Below, in pieces: positions 1 to 7,502 of a stretch of DNA of 23,669 bases (positions within the stretch are counted from its first letter, which is position 1; each line of letters opens with the position of its first letter). Under the pieces are notes generated by a model. It was not told the origin of the DNA. It did not search any database and worked only from the letters and a program-made list of their open reading frames with translations. Made by a program: the position numbers and the translations under genes. This DNA is from Ruminococcus sp. UBA7158 (GTDB lineage Bacteria > Bacillota > Clostridia > Oscillospirales > Ruminococcaceae). Where the stretch lies: NCBI GenBank assembly GCA_002491605.1, contig DKWG01000072.1, positions 1 through 23,669 on the forward strand, in the 5' to 3' direction.

Positions 1-15
1 CTATTGACATAGAGC

Positions 16-47
16 CAAAATAAAACAGGAGGGCAAAAGCCCTCCTG
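16..47 (-). terminator. Rho-independent terminator of the MFS transporter gene
   Basis: A perfect 9-bp inverted repeat (CAGGAGGGC / GCCCTCCTG) with an AAAA loop lies at 26-47. Read on the minus strand it is followed by TTTTATTTT, the usual U-tract. It sits about 70 bases past the stop of the minus-strand transporter gene. A short T-run on the plus side (54-58) may let it work in both directions. Confidence 0.8.
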
Positions 48-119
48 AAACTATTTTTGCACTTCTTAAATTGAAAGAGTTTAATAATGCCTGTCGGAAG
101 TCGGTTCTGACGGCAATAT

Positions 120-1316
120 TTATATATTTGTGCTTTTCTTGTTCTTTCTTTGCATACCCTTTAGTACCAACAGCGATATTATCAGCACCAGCGGGAACAC
201 ACTTCCTGCAAGCATTCCTCTTTGAAGATTGTCGCCTGAGCTTTGAGTTATAGCTCCGACCAAGCTCGGACCGAAGGAACCGCCTAAGTCGCCGGACATT
301 GCTAACAGCGCAAACATCGCCGTTCCGCCCATCGGTATGCTTTTAGAGCAAATGCTAATAGTACCCGGCCACATGATTCCCACAGAGAAGCCGCACATTA
401 TGCAGCCTATTAATCCGATCAATGGATTATCCGAAAGCGACGCCGCAATATAGCATACTAAGCACAGCGCACCTGAGCCGAGCATGAACTTTGAAAGATC
501 CAATCTGTCGCCGTATTTGCCGAAAATAACACGGCTTATACCCATTGTGACAGCGAACATACAGGGACCTGCGAGGTCACCGGCAGCCTTTGAAAGACCC
601 AAAGCCGACTCGGCGTAGGCAGAAGCCCACTGCGACATTGAAAGCTCTGACGCTCCTGCGCAGATCATCAAAACGATTGAAATCCAAAACAGCGGCATCT
701 TTAAAAGCTCGCTTATCTTTAAGCCTTCGCCGTCGCTTGTCGGTCGCTCTATCGGACAGGTTGCAAAGTTATAGACGTTATACAGCGGTACTATCGCCCA
801 TATGCAGGCGAGCCACTTCCAGCTTTGAATGCCGAATGCCGCAAAGAAAACAGTTGATATGAGTATAACGCCGACTGAGCCCCAGCAGTAAAACGAGTGA
901 AGAAGGCTCATAGTGGCTTCCTTGTGCTCAAACGGGCAGGCTTCAACGATCGGACTGCACAGAACCTCGATGAGTCCGCTGCCTATAGCGTATATTACAA
1001 CGCTAATCATTATCCCCAAAAACGGGTCGGGCATCAGATCAGGCAAGAAGGCAAGACCTATAAGTCCGGCAGCTGAGCTCAGCTCAGACGCAATGACGCA
1101 TTTTCTGTAGCCGATGCGGTCGGCAAAGTTTGCGCACAATACGTCAACAATCAGCTGTGTAAAGAAAAATACGGACGAAATGAGTGCGATTTTTCCCAGA
1201 GGAATGTTATAGTCGTTGTGGAATTTCAAAAAAAGTAAAGGTGCAAAATTCGCTGCAATTGCCTGTGTTATAAATCCGAGGTAGCAGGCTATCAGCGTTT
1301 TTTTATAGTTTTTCAT
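120..1316 (-). CDS. Major facilitator superfamily (MFS) transporter
   Basis: A 398-residue integral membrane protein with about twelve hydrophobic segments, the usual MFS size. The cytoplasmic loop after the second helix reads NFADRIGYRK, matching the MFS signature (G-x-x-x-D-R-x-G-R-R type). A weaker copy, GKYGDRLDLSK, follows in the second half, as expected from the internal duplication. MFS proteins move small solutes with or against ion gradients. The substrate cannot be read from sequence. The nearby GH31 glycosidase on the same strand suggests a sugar or glycoside, which is inference. I chose the ATG at 1316 because AGGAAA lies just upstream on the minus strand. An in-frame start at 1388 would put the repeat region inside the gene and has no good ribosome binding site. 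A sigma-A promoter lies at 1420-1448 and a terminator follows the gene. Confidence 0.85.
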   Translation of the reverse strand: MKNYKKTLIACYLGFITQAIAANFAPLLFLKFHNDYNIPLGKIALISSVFFFTQLIVDVLCANFADRIGYRKCVIASELSSAAGLIGLAFLPDLMPDPFLGIMISVVIYAIGSGLIEVLCSPIVEACPFEHKEATMSLLHSFYCWGSVGVILISTVFFAAFGIQSWKWLACIWAIVPLYNVYNFATCPIERPTSDGEGLKISELLKMPLFWISIVLMICAGASELSMSQWASAYAESALGLSKAAGDLAGPCMFAVTMGISRVIFGKYGDRLDLSKFMLGSGALCLVCYIAASLSDNPLIGLIGCIMCGFSVGIMWPGTISICSKSIPMGGTAMFALLAMSGDLGGSFGPSLVGAITQSSGDNLQRGMLAGSVFPLVLIISLLVLKGMQRKNKKSTNI

Positions 1317-1372
1317 GTTGATTTCCTCGCTGTTTGCTTTATGCTTTATTCTGTAGTTATTGCAGGCACACT

Positions 1373-1431
1373 GATTATGGCACAGCAACGTGATTGATTA
1401 TGGCACAGCAACGTGATTGATTATGGCACAG
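1373..1431. repeat. 23-bp tandem repeat (2.6 copies) in the MFS gene promoter region
   Basis: The unit starting GATTATGGCACAG occurs perfectly at 1373-1395 and 1396-1418 and partially (13 bases) at 1419-1431. On the minus strand each unit carries CTGTGCCATAATC, so the promoter's -10 hexamer CATAAT and the adjacent half-site CTGTGC are present three times with 23-bp spacing. Confidence 0.85.
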
Positions 1432-1448
1432 TTCCTTTGCTGTGTCAA
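1420..1448 (-). promoter_or_regulatory. Sigma-A promoter of the MFS gene with an operator-like inverted repeat
   Basis: Minus strand: TTGACA (1443-1448), a 17-bp spacer, then CATAAT (1420-1425). Within the spacer and its edge, CACAG-N8-CTGTG forms an inverted repeat that could bind a dimeric repressor. Two further CATAAT copies lie downstream in the tandem repeat. The leader to the start codon is about 100 nt. Confidence 0.7.
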
Positions 1449-1652
1449 TATGAAATTCAGCACTTTATAAGAAAAAACAGAAGTTCCTTTCTTGATTACG
1501 GGTAATGATTCGGAATGCAGCGGAGCCGTTGAAATTATACCCGTGTTTTTACATTTCGATTGAAGCTTGTGCGAAAGGAAACAGCTGACAGTTGATTGAT
1601 TCATTTGTCTTGACGGGCTGATTTTTGGGCATCGACCTCACATAATCACTAT

Positions 1653-1684
1653 AGGCTGTCGGAATTTTTTTCTTCCGACAGCCT
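1653..1684. repeat. Perfect 12-bp stem hairpin, role unclear
   Basis: AGGCTGTCGGAA at 1653-1664 pairs with TTCCGACAGCCT at 1673-1684 around an 8-nt loop. Neither strand shows a U-tract after the stem, so it is not a classic terminator. It lies in the 1449-1792 gap between the MFS promoter and the small cysteine-rich gene. I see no credible gene in that gap. It may end transcription of the upstream small gene or be a dispersed palindrome. Confidence 0.5.
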
Positions 1685-1792
1685 TAAGCTTTCATATTTA
1701 GGTGTTATTGAGCCGCTTTTACGGTGAAGTGTATCATTTAAACAGCAGTAAGCACAAGGAGCAGACCGCACCTTACCTGCTGTTATATCGCT

Positions 1793-2008
1793 TTAGTGTA
1801 TAACTCCACCCGAAAATCCGGAGTTAATTTCATACAGTTCTTTTTTGCCGTCAATATAAGGCTGATAGATTTCGAGCATATCGCCTGTGCCGTATTTGCC
1901 GCAGGCTGAACAATTCTCGCATTCATTGGCGTCACAGAAAAGTCCTTCTCTGACCAAAGCCTCACGTTCTTCCTTAGTTGTGTCTTTGATTAAATATTTT
2001 TTCGGCAT
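1793..2008 (-). CDS. Small conserved cysteine-rich protein of unknown function
   Basis: A 71-residue soluble protein starting MPKKYLIKDTT, with four cysteines at positions 25, 30, 33 and 36 (C-x4-C-x2-C-x2-C), which could bind a metal. The lysine- and acid-rich N-terminus followed by a compact Cys region and a segment like YQPYIDGKKELYEIN recalls small uncharacterised proteins common in Clostridia. I know no function for them. The start at 2008 is favoured over one at 2050 because AGGATT lies at a suitable distance and because the longer form would start inside the upstream terminator. The gene follows the GH31 gene on the same strand but is separated from it by a strong terminator at 2049-2089, so it needs read-through or its own promoter in about 40 bases. 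I see no clear one. Confidence 0.65.
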   Translation of the reverse strand: MPKKYLIKDTTKEEREALVREGLFCDANECENCSACGKYGTGDMLEIYQPYIDGKKELYEINSGFSGGVIH

Positions 2009-2048
2009 TATATAAATCCTTTTGTCTGTATTTTTAAAACAGAGAATC

Positions 2049-2089
2049 AAAAAAATACTCCTGCACTTTTTAAGTGCAAGAGTATTTTT
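2049..2089 (-). terminator. Rho-independent terminator of the GH31 gene
   Basis: A long stem with one C-A mismatch: AAAAATACTC-c-TGCACTT (2051-2068), loop TTT, AAGTGCA-a-GAGTATTTTT (2072-2089). Read on the minus strand it ends in a run of seven T. It lies 64 bases past the GH31 stop codon. Confidence 0.85.
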
Positions 2090-2152
2090 GCCGAAACAGA
2101 CTCAAATATTATTGTAGGTTAGAATAATTTAATGACATTAAAATTTGAAAAA

Positions 2153-4141
2153 TTAATCTTCAAAAACAGAAATAACTTCTGAACCCTTTTTAACGAATGC
2201 AATGTACTGGGATACCTCAGCGTGCATGGCAACTGTCTGACCGCCCTTATATTCCTTGCCGTCGATAACGCTTATCCACTCGCTTTCGGGCAGGTAAACC
2301 TCACGGTCGGTCTGACCTTCGTTGTAAATAGGAGCAAACAGGATATCTGCGCCGTACATATACTGATCCCAAAGGTCATAGCACTTGCTATCATCGGGGA
2401 ACTCAAAGAACATGGGTCTCATCATCGGCCAGCCGTGCTCGTGAGCTTCCTTGGCAAGCTTTAAGGTGTAGGGACGCATCTTCTGCCTTGTTTCAATCAT
2501 CTTCTTGAGGACAGGGTAGTTTTCATCACCAAAGTGCCAGATCTCATTGTAGCCGCCGCCCTTGACCATGACATCGGGTGCTTCATCTACATAGTAGGAC
2601 TGGTAAAGTCTTGTTCCGTGAAGTCTCATGACAGGGCAGAACAAGCCGAACTGGAACCATCTCATCAAAAGCTCACGCCAGCTCTTGGATTCTGTATCAC
2701 CGAACATAAATCCGCCGATATCAGAGTTCCACCACGGAATTCCGCACATAGCCATAGAAAGACCGCTTGTTATGCTCTGCTTCAAAGCGTGGAAGCTCGA
2801 CATAATGTCGCCGTTCCATACGCACGCACCGACTCTCTGGCTTCCGGCATATGCCGCACGGGTCAAGGAGATTATCTCGGTTTCACCCTCGCTCTTTAAG
2901 CCGTCGAAGAATATCTTATTGTAGTAATATGGGTATAAGAGCGCAGTCTGAGCGCCGTTTCCTATGTGCATCTTTAAGTTGGAGAACTGCTGAGGATGTA
3001 CCTCAGGCTCTGCTTCGTCAAGCCAGAAGTTCTTGATTCCGTAGTCGTAATAGTTTTTCTTGACCTTGTCCCAGTAGAACTTTGCGGTTTCGGGATTGGT
3101 CGGGTCTATATAGGTTATCATTCCGAAGAAGTCGAAGGTGGGGTACTGACCGTTTTCTGTTCTTACAACCATATTGCGGTTGTTCATAACGTTCCAGTTT
3201 TCGCTTCTGGGGCTTATAGTCGGCCAAACGGAAACAACAGGCTCTATGCCCATTTCCTTAAGCTCATCTACCATTGCCTTGGGGTCGGGCCAATACTTGG
3301 GGTCGAACTTTAAGTCGCCCTGCTCTGTCCAGTGGAAGAAGTCGATAACAATAGCGTCTAAATCTATTCCTCGTTCCTTGTAGTCCCTTGCAACCTTCAA
3401 AAGTGTGTCCTGCTTTTCATAGCGGCACTTGCACTGCCAGAAGCCCGCTGCCCATGAAGGCATCATCGGCGAATAGCCGGTGAGGTCAGCATAAAGCGTC
3501 ATAACGTCCTTTGGCGTGTCTCCGACAAATACCAAGTAATCAGCCTGATATGCACTGTCGGCAACCCACATAGTGTGGTTTAAGGTTGTTTCGCAGCGGC
3601 CGGGAGCGGGATTGTTCCAAAGGAAGCCATAGCCTAAGGATGAGTAGTAAACGGGGATTACCGACTTGGTGTTGTAGTGCTGAAGCTCGGTTGTTGTTCC
3701 CTTGCGGTCAAAAGCGTCCTCCTGCTCCTGGCTCAAGCCGTAGATATGCTCGCCGTGGTTGGCGTTGAAGGCGTATCTTATACGGTAGTTGTCGCCCTCG
3801 GTGTGCTGATATCTCATGCAATAGTCGCCGTAGTTCTTGGTGGCAAGAATTACTCTGCCCTTGCGCTTGAAGCAAAGCTCTCCGCCCCAGTCGTTGGTGG
3901 TTGATACGTCTACTGAGATGTCGCCGTTGGTCAGGGTGGCGTGTTTGTCGTCGCCTGTTATTACAGGCTCTGAGTTATCCTTGGCGTCTAAAAGTGTCCA
4001 CTTCTCGTCGGATAGGTTAGAGTTTTTGGACGCTCTGACTCTGATACAGTTCAAACCGTAAGGCTCGATGAGAACAGTTTCATCACGTCTTTCAAATAGA
4101 ATTGCGTTTTCCCTTAATGTGATAATTCCCAAATTAATCAT
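2153..4141 (-). CDS. Glycoside hydrolase family 31 (alpha-glucosidase / alpha-xylosidase type)
   Basis: A 662-residue retaining alpha-glycosidase without a signal peptide, so probably cytoplasmic. An N-terminal beta-sandwich region (about residues 1-225) precedes the (beta/alpha)8 catalytic barrel. The nucleophile motif WLDEAEPE places the catalytic aspartate near residue 375, and the acid/base aspartate is in VWNGD near residue 445. AIVIDFFHW on an earlier strand and the later WWNSDIGGF and MRLHG segments also fit GH31. The WLDxxEPE form recalls bacterial alpha-xylosidases and related enzymes, but the substrate (maltosides, isoprimeverose or others) cannot be fixed by eye. The start is ambiguous. 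A GTG at 4150 has no ribosome binding site, and AAAGGA abuts the ATG at 4141. I report the ATG. A promoter (4229-4256) and a terminator (2049-2089) make it a single-gene unit. Confidence 0.9.
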   Translation of the reverse strand: MINLGIITLRENAILFERRDETVLIEPYGLNCIRVRASKNSNLSDEKWTLLDAKDNSEPVITGDDKHATLTNGDISVDVSTTNDWGGELCFKRKGRVILATKNYGDYCMRYQHTEGDNYRIRYAFNANHGEHIYGLSQEQEDAFDRKGTTTELQHYNTKSVIPVYYSSLGYGFLWNNPAPGRCETTLNHTMWVADSAYQADYLVFVGDTPKDVMTLYADLTGYSPMMPSWAAGFWQCKCRYEKQDTLLKVARDYKERGIDLDAIVIDFFHWTEQGDLKFDPKYWPDPKAMVDELKEMGIEPVVSVWPTISPRSENWNVMNNRNMVVRTENGQYPTFDFFGMITYIDPTNPETAKFYWDKVKKNYYDYGIKNFWLDEAEPEVHPQQFSNLKMHIGNGAQTALLYPYYYNKIFFDGLKSEGETEIISLTRAAYAGSQRVGACVWNGDIMSSFHALKQSITSGLSMAMCGIPWWNSDIGGFMFGDTESKSWRELLMRWFQFGLFCPVMRLHGTRLYQSYYVDEAPDVMVKGGGYNEIWHFGDENYPVLKKMIETRQKMRPYTLKLAKEAHEHGWPMMRPMFFEFPDDSKCYDLWDQYMYGADILFAPIYNEGQTDREVYLPESEWISVIDGKEYKGGQTVAMHAEVSQYIAFVKKGSEVISVFED

Positions 4142-4228
4142 TCCTTTCACATATAAAAATATTGTTCTTATGCTGAATATGTAATGCCGTATGCTTTTGC
4201 AGCACAGCTTACATCAATTTCATTCTAT

Positions 4229-4256
4229 ATGATACTATATGTATTTTCAATGACAA
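4229..4256 (-). promoter_or_regulatory. Probable sigma-A promoter of the GH31 gene
   Basis: Minus strand: TTGTCA (4251-4256), a 16-bp spacer, TATCAT (4229-4234). This is about 85 bases upstream of the GH31 start. Confidence 0.5.
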
Positions 4257-4568
4257 TTCGAAACCTATAGATTGATTTTTACTGAGCTTACATTGACCTC
4301 AACGACAGAAAAAGGAATGTGATAAATGTTTGACCGTTTCGGATAAATTTTGTTTGTGATCAGAAAACTGTCTAAGCCCTTTTGAATATGACACCTGTAT
4401 CAATCGGATATGAGAAAATGATACACTGTATGATAATGCCGATATTTGACCTAACTCACAGAAAAAACCGACGCCGGTCGCATCCGAGACGGCAGACCTT
4501 ATTTACAGCAATATAATAGGTTAAACTTTTTGATATACGAAAATTGTGTGAAATATTCTTGTTTGCTC
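4257..4568. other. Divergent intergenic stretch with no recognised gene
   Basis: About 310 bases between the GH31 promoter and the pckG promoter. It is AT-rich and stop-dense in all frames. It holds a possible inverted pair, ATTGTGT near 4543 and ACACAAT near 4580, that flanks the pckG -35 region. Nothing else here is supportable by eye. Confidence 0.4.
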
Positions 4569-4597
4569 TTGACTTATTGACACAATGGTTATATCAT
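4569..4597 (+). promoter_or_regulatory. Sigma-A promoter of pckG
   Basis: TTGACT (4569-4574), a 17-bp spacer and TATCAT (4592-4597). The predicted transcript starts near 4604, leaving a leader of about 120 nt before the pckG start codon. Confidence 0.65.
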
Positions 4598-4626
4598 AGT
4601 ACATGAGGAAATTTGGATTTGTCATA

Positions 4627-4691
4627 TTCTTTCCTTGCATGAAAGAAAACACTGATTAATGTTTTTCGTTCAATCAGCGATTCAATAATCG
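4627..4691 (+). promoter_or_regulatory. Three consecutive small hairpins in the pckG leader
   Basis: TTCTTTC/GAAAGAA (4627-4647), CTGATT/AATCAG (4652-4677) and CGATT/AATCG (4678-4691) follow one another between the promoter and the AAGGAG ribosome binding site. None has a U-tract. They could stabilise the mRNA or be a regulatory leader. No known riboswitch is recognised. Confidence 0.4.
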
Positions 4692-4722
4692 TTAAAAATT
4701 TTTTTATAAAGGAGATTACATC

Positions 4723-6510
4723 ATGGCTTCACTTACAAAGAACCCAAATGTCAACAAATGGGTCGATGAAATGATCGCCTTAACCAAGCCCGATAAGGTT
4801 GTTTGGATTGACGGCAGTGAGGAACAGCTCAACGCTTTGCGCAAGGAAGCTTGCGAGACAGGCGAGATGATAAAGCTCAACGAGGAAAAGCTCCCCGGAT
4901 GCCTTTATCACAGAACTTTGCCCAACGACGTTGCCCGTGTTGAAGACAGAACCCTTATCTGCTCACGCAACAAGGAAGACGCAGGACCGACAAACAACTG
5001 GTGCGATCCTAAGGAAATGTATGCAAAGCTCACTCCTATGTACGACGGAGTTATGAAGGGCAGAACAATGTATGTCATTCCTTACTCAATGGGTCCTATC
5101 GGTTCGCCTTTGGCTAAGGTCGGCGTTGAGGTTACAGACTCTATCTATGTTGTTCTCAACATGGCTATAATGACAAGAATGGGTGCAGACGCATTCAAGA
5201 ACCTCGGCGATACTTCAAACGACTTCGTTAGAGGTCTTCACTCAAAGGCTGATGTTGACCCTGAGGGCAGATACATAGTTCAGTTCCCTGAGGACAACAC
5301 CATTTGGTCTATCAACTCAGCATACGGCGGAAACGTTCTTTTGGGTAAGAAGTGCTTCGCTCTCAGAATTGCTTCATACCAGGGCAAGAACGAAGGCTGG
5401 ATGGCAGAGCATATGCTCATCTTGGGTCTTCAGAAGCCCAACGGCGAGATCAAGTATATCACAGCAGCATTCCCGTCTGCCTGCGGAAAGACCAACCTTG
5501 CAATGCTTATCCCTCCGGAGGGATATACCAAGAAGGGTTACAGAGTCTGGACAGTCGGCGATGATATTGCTTGGCTCAAGCCCGGCGAGGACGGCAGACT
5601 TTATGCTATCAACCCTGAGAACGGCTTCTTCGGCGTTGCTCCCGGTACAAACGAAAATTCAAACTACAATGCTCTTGCTTCTACCAAGAAGAACACCATC
5701 TTCACAAACGTTGCAATTAACAACGACGATATGACTGTTTGGTGGGAGAAGCTCGATAAGAATCCTCCTGTTAATGCAACTGAGTGGAAGGGCGCAAAGG
5801 TAAACGGTCCTGAGTATATTGCAGAGGGCAACAAGCTTGCTCATCCCAACTCAAGATTTACCGCTCCTGCTGAGAATTGCCCCTGCATTTCTTCTGAGTT
5901 CAACAATCCTCAGGGCGTTCCGATTTCTGCTATCATCTTCGGCGGCAGACGTGCTAAGACAGCTCCCTTGGTATACCAGTCATTCAGCTGGCAGCACGGC
6001 ACATTCGTTGGTTCTATCATGGCCTCAGAGACTACCGCTGCCGCAACAGGCGCTGTAGGCGTTGTAAGACGTGACCCGATGGCTATGCTTCCGTTCTGCG
6101 GATACCACATGGGCGACTACTGGGCACACTGGCTTGAAATGGGTAAGGTTTTGGGTGACAAGGCTCCTAAGATCTTTAACGTTAACTGGTTCAGAACCGA
6201 CGATGATGGCAACTTCATCTGGCCCGGCTTCGGCGACAACATGAGAGTTCTCGACTGGATCATCGACCGCTGTGAGGGAACTGTTGACGCTGTTGAAACT
6301 CCTATCGGCTTCGAGCCTAAGCCCGAGGACATCAATGTTGAAGGTCTTGACGGTATTACAACCGAAACAATTGCAGACCTTCTCACTGTTGACACCGAGC
6401 TTTGGAAGGAAGAAACCAAGGGTATTGAAGAGTTCTATGCTAAGTTCGGCGAGAAGCTTCCCAAGGAGCTTGCGCAGGAGCTTGCAGACCTCAAGGCAAG
6501 ACTTGGATAA
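4723..6510 (+). CDS. pckG: Phosphoenolpyruvate carboxykinase (GTP)
   Basis: A 595-residue cytoplasmic enzyme interconverting oxaloacetate and PEP with GTP/GDP, at the junction of glycolysis/gluconeogenesis and the C4 acids. In fermentative anaerobes it often runs in the PEP-carboxylating direction. The length is typical of the GTP-dependent class (about 600), not the ATP class (about 530). The P-loop is FPSACGKTN at residues 250-258, including the reactive cysteine C254 and K256 of the GTP family. Further family segments are EGWMAEHM, ASETTAAATG and WFRTDDDGNFIWPGFGDNMR. The start has a good AAGGAG site 8 bases upstream. Codon use is strongly biased (for example AAG for Lys, CTC/CTT for Leu), as expected of a highly expressed gene. 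It has its own promoter and terminator, so it is monocistronic. Confidence 0.97.
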   Translation: MASLTKNPNVNKWVDEMIALTKPDKVVWIDGSEEQLNALRKEACETGEMIKLNEEKLPGCLYHRTLPNDVARVEDRTLICSRNKEDAGPTNNWCDPKEMYAKLTPMYDGVMKGRTMYVIPYSMGPIGSPLAKVGVEVTDSIYVVLNMAIMTRMGADAFKNLGDTSNDFVRGLHSKADVDPEGRYIVQFPEDNTIWSINSAYGGNVLLGKKCFALRIASYQGKNEGWMAEHMLILGLQKPNGEIKYITAAFPSACGKTNLAMLIPPEGYTKKGYRVWTVGDDIAWLKPGEDGRLYAINPENGFFGVAPGTNENSNYNALASTKKNTIFTNVAINNDDMTVWWEKLDKNPPVNATEWKGAKVNGPEYIAEGNKLAHPNSRFTAPAENCPCISSEFNNPQGVPISAIIFGGRRAKTAPLVYQSFSWQHGTFVGSIMASETTAAATGAVGVVRRDPMAMLPFCGYHMGDYWAHWLEMGKVLGDKAPKIFNVNWFRTDDDGNFIWPGFGDNMRVLDWIIDRCEGTVDAVETPIGFEPKPEDINVEGLDGITTETIADLLTVDTELWKEETKGIEEFYAKFGEKLPKELAQELADLKARLG

Positions 6511-6532
6511 TTCTGTTTTGATATTTATATTG

Positions 6533-6564
6533 AGTGCGCTTCTTAAAAAAGAGGCGCACTTTTT
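6533..6564 (+). terminator. Rho-independent terminator of pckG
   Basis: AGTGCGCTTCTT (6533-6544) pairs with AAGAGGCGCACT (6549-6560), with one G-T pair and an AAAA loop, and is followed by TTTTG. It lies 22 bases after the pckG stop. Confidence 0.85.
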
Positions 6565-6577
6565 GTTCTGATTTCAC

Positions 6578-6606
6578 TTTTCAAATCGCAAAAAGTATGC
6601 TACAAT
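6578..6606 (+). promoter_or_regulatory. Possible promoter of the TtcA-like gene
   Basis: TTTTCA (6578-6583), a 17-bp spacer and TACAAT (6601-6606), directly after the pckG terminator. The -35 is weak and the -10 is good. Confidence 0.5.
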
Positions 6607-6650
6607 ATCACTGTTACAGCACGACTTATGTACTTTTGGGAGATGTATTA

Positions 6651-7406
6651 ATGCAAAAAATTTTAGGATATATGCGCAAGGCTATTCAGGAATTCGACCT
6701 TATTCAGAACGGAGATAAAATAGCCGTCGGAGTGTCCGGCGGAAAGGACAGCCTTGCATTGCTTTTAGGACTTATAAGGCTGAAAAGATTCATAGGAATA
6801 GACTACGAGCTTGTCGCCATAACCTTAGACCCAATGTTCGGCGGTGAAGAGACGGATTATTCGCCTGTTGCCAAGCTTTGCGAGGAAAACGGCGTTGAGT
6901 ATGTCATAGAGCGCACGCACATCGGAGAAATCGTTTTCGACATAAGAAAAGAACCCAACCCCTGTTCGCTGTGCGCAAGAATGCGCCGAGGTGCTTTGCA
7001 CGACGCCGCTTTGCGTCAGGGCTGCAACAAGATTGCTTTAGGTCACCACTATAACGACGCCGTTGAGACGTTCATGATGAACCTGTTTATTGAGGGCAGA
7101 GTGGGCTGCTTTTCGCCTAAGAGCTACCTCTCAAGAAAGGGTCTTTGGATGATTAGACCGATGGTGTTTGTGCCCGAAAGCGTCATAAAAAGCGCAATTA
7201 AGCGCAATAACATTGAGGTCGTGAAGTCTAAGTGTCCTGCCGACGGCGTGACTAAGCGAGAGGAAATGAAGGAGTTTTTGCGTCAGCGTGAATACGGCGA
7301 CAAGGGCTTTACCGACAGAATCTTCGGTGCAATGCGCCGCTCGGGCGTAAACGGCTGGGGCTTTAAGGATGCAAGGGAATCTGCTGCGGATGAGTCGGAG
7401 GATTAA
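6651..7406 (+). CDS. TtcA/TtuA-family tRNA thiolation protein (PP-loop ATPase)
   Basis: A 251-residue protein of the adenine-nucleotide alpha-hydrolase fold that activates tRNA bases by adenylation before sulfur insertion. The PP-loop SGGKDS is at residues 29-34. Three cysteines, C105 and C108 (CSLC) and C195 (KSKCPADG), match the three ligands of the [4Fe-4S] cluster in TtcA, which makes 2-thiocytidine at tRNA position 32. GHHYNDAVETFMMNL is also typical. Whether this clostridial homologue thiolates C32 or another site is not settled by sequence, so I leave the symbol blank. I chose the ATG at 6651 because GGGAG precedes it by 8 bases and the family N-terminus begins there. An upstream in-frame extension to 6534 would run back through the pckG terminator. 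Confidence 0.88.
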   Translation: MQKILGYMRKAIQEFDLIQNGDKIAVGVSGGKDSLALLLGLIRLKRFIGIDYELVAITLDPMFGGEETDYSPVAKLCEENGVEYVIERTHIGEIVFDIRKEPNPCSLCARMRRGALHDAALRQGCNKIALGHHYNDAVETFMMNLFIEGRVGCFSPKSYLSRKGLWMIRPMVFVPESVIKSAIKRNNIEVVKSKCPADGVTKREEMKEFLRQREYGDKGFTDRIFGAMRRSGVNGWGFKDARESAADESED

Positions 7407-7502
7407 TCGGAATAAAGGCGTTTATTTCAAAGCGATGTTACCGTTGACGATTTGTTGAGCGGATTCTGAGTTTTTGTTCATGTTGAAAGGATTATAAATA
7501 TT

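Noticed and set aside
590..1110. Plus-strand open frames rich in Arg/Ser opposite the MFS gene
   Set aside because: They are antisense shadows of a well-supported membrane protein and have no start signals.
1373..1431. Tandem repeat considered as a CRISPR array
   Set aside because: The units are directly adjacent with no spacers, there are fewer than three copies, and no cas genes are near.
1398..1604. A 68-codon minus-strand open frame upstream of the MFS gene
   Set aside because: It lacks a ribosome binding site, has no familiar protein pattern, and runs through the promoter and tandem repeat. Treated as chance.
2222..4061. Several plus-strand open frames opposite the GH31 gene
   Set aside because: They overlap a full-length enzyme with both catalytic motifs, lack ribosome binding sites and match no family.
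4540..4597. Rex-type redox operator near the pckG promoter
   Set aside because: The inverted ATTGTGT/ACACAAT arms are more than 30 bases apart and do not fit the compact clostridial Rex site. Kept only as a loose observation.
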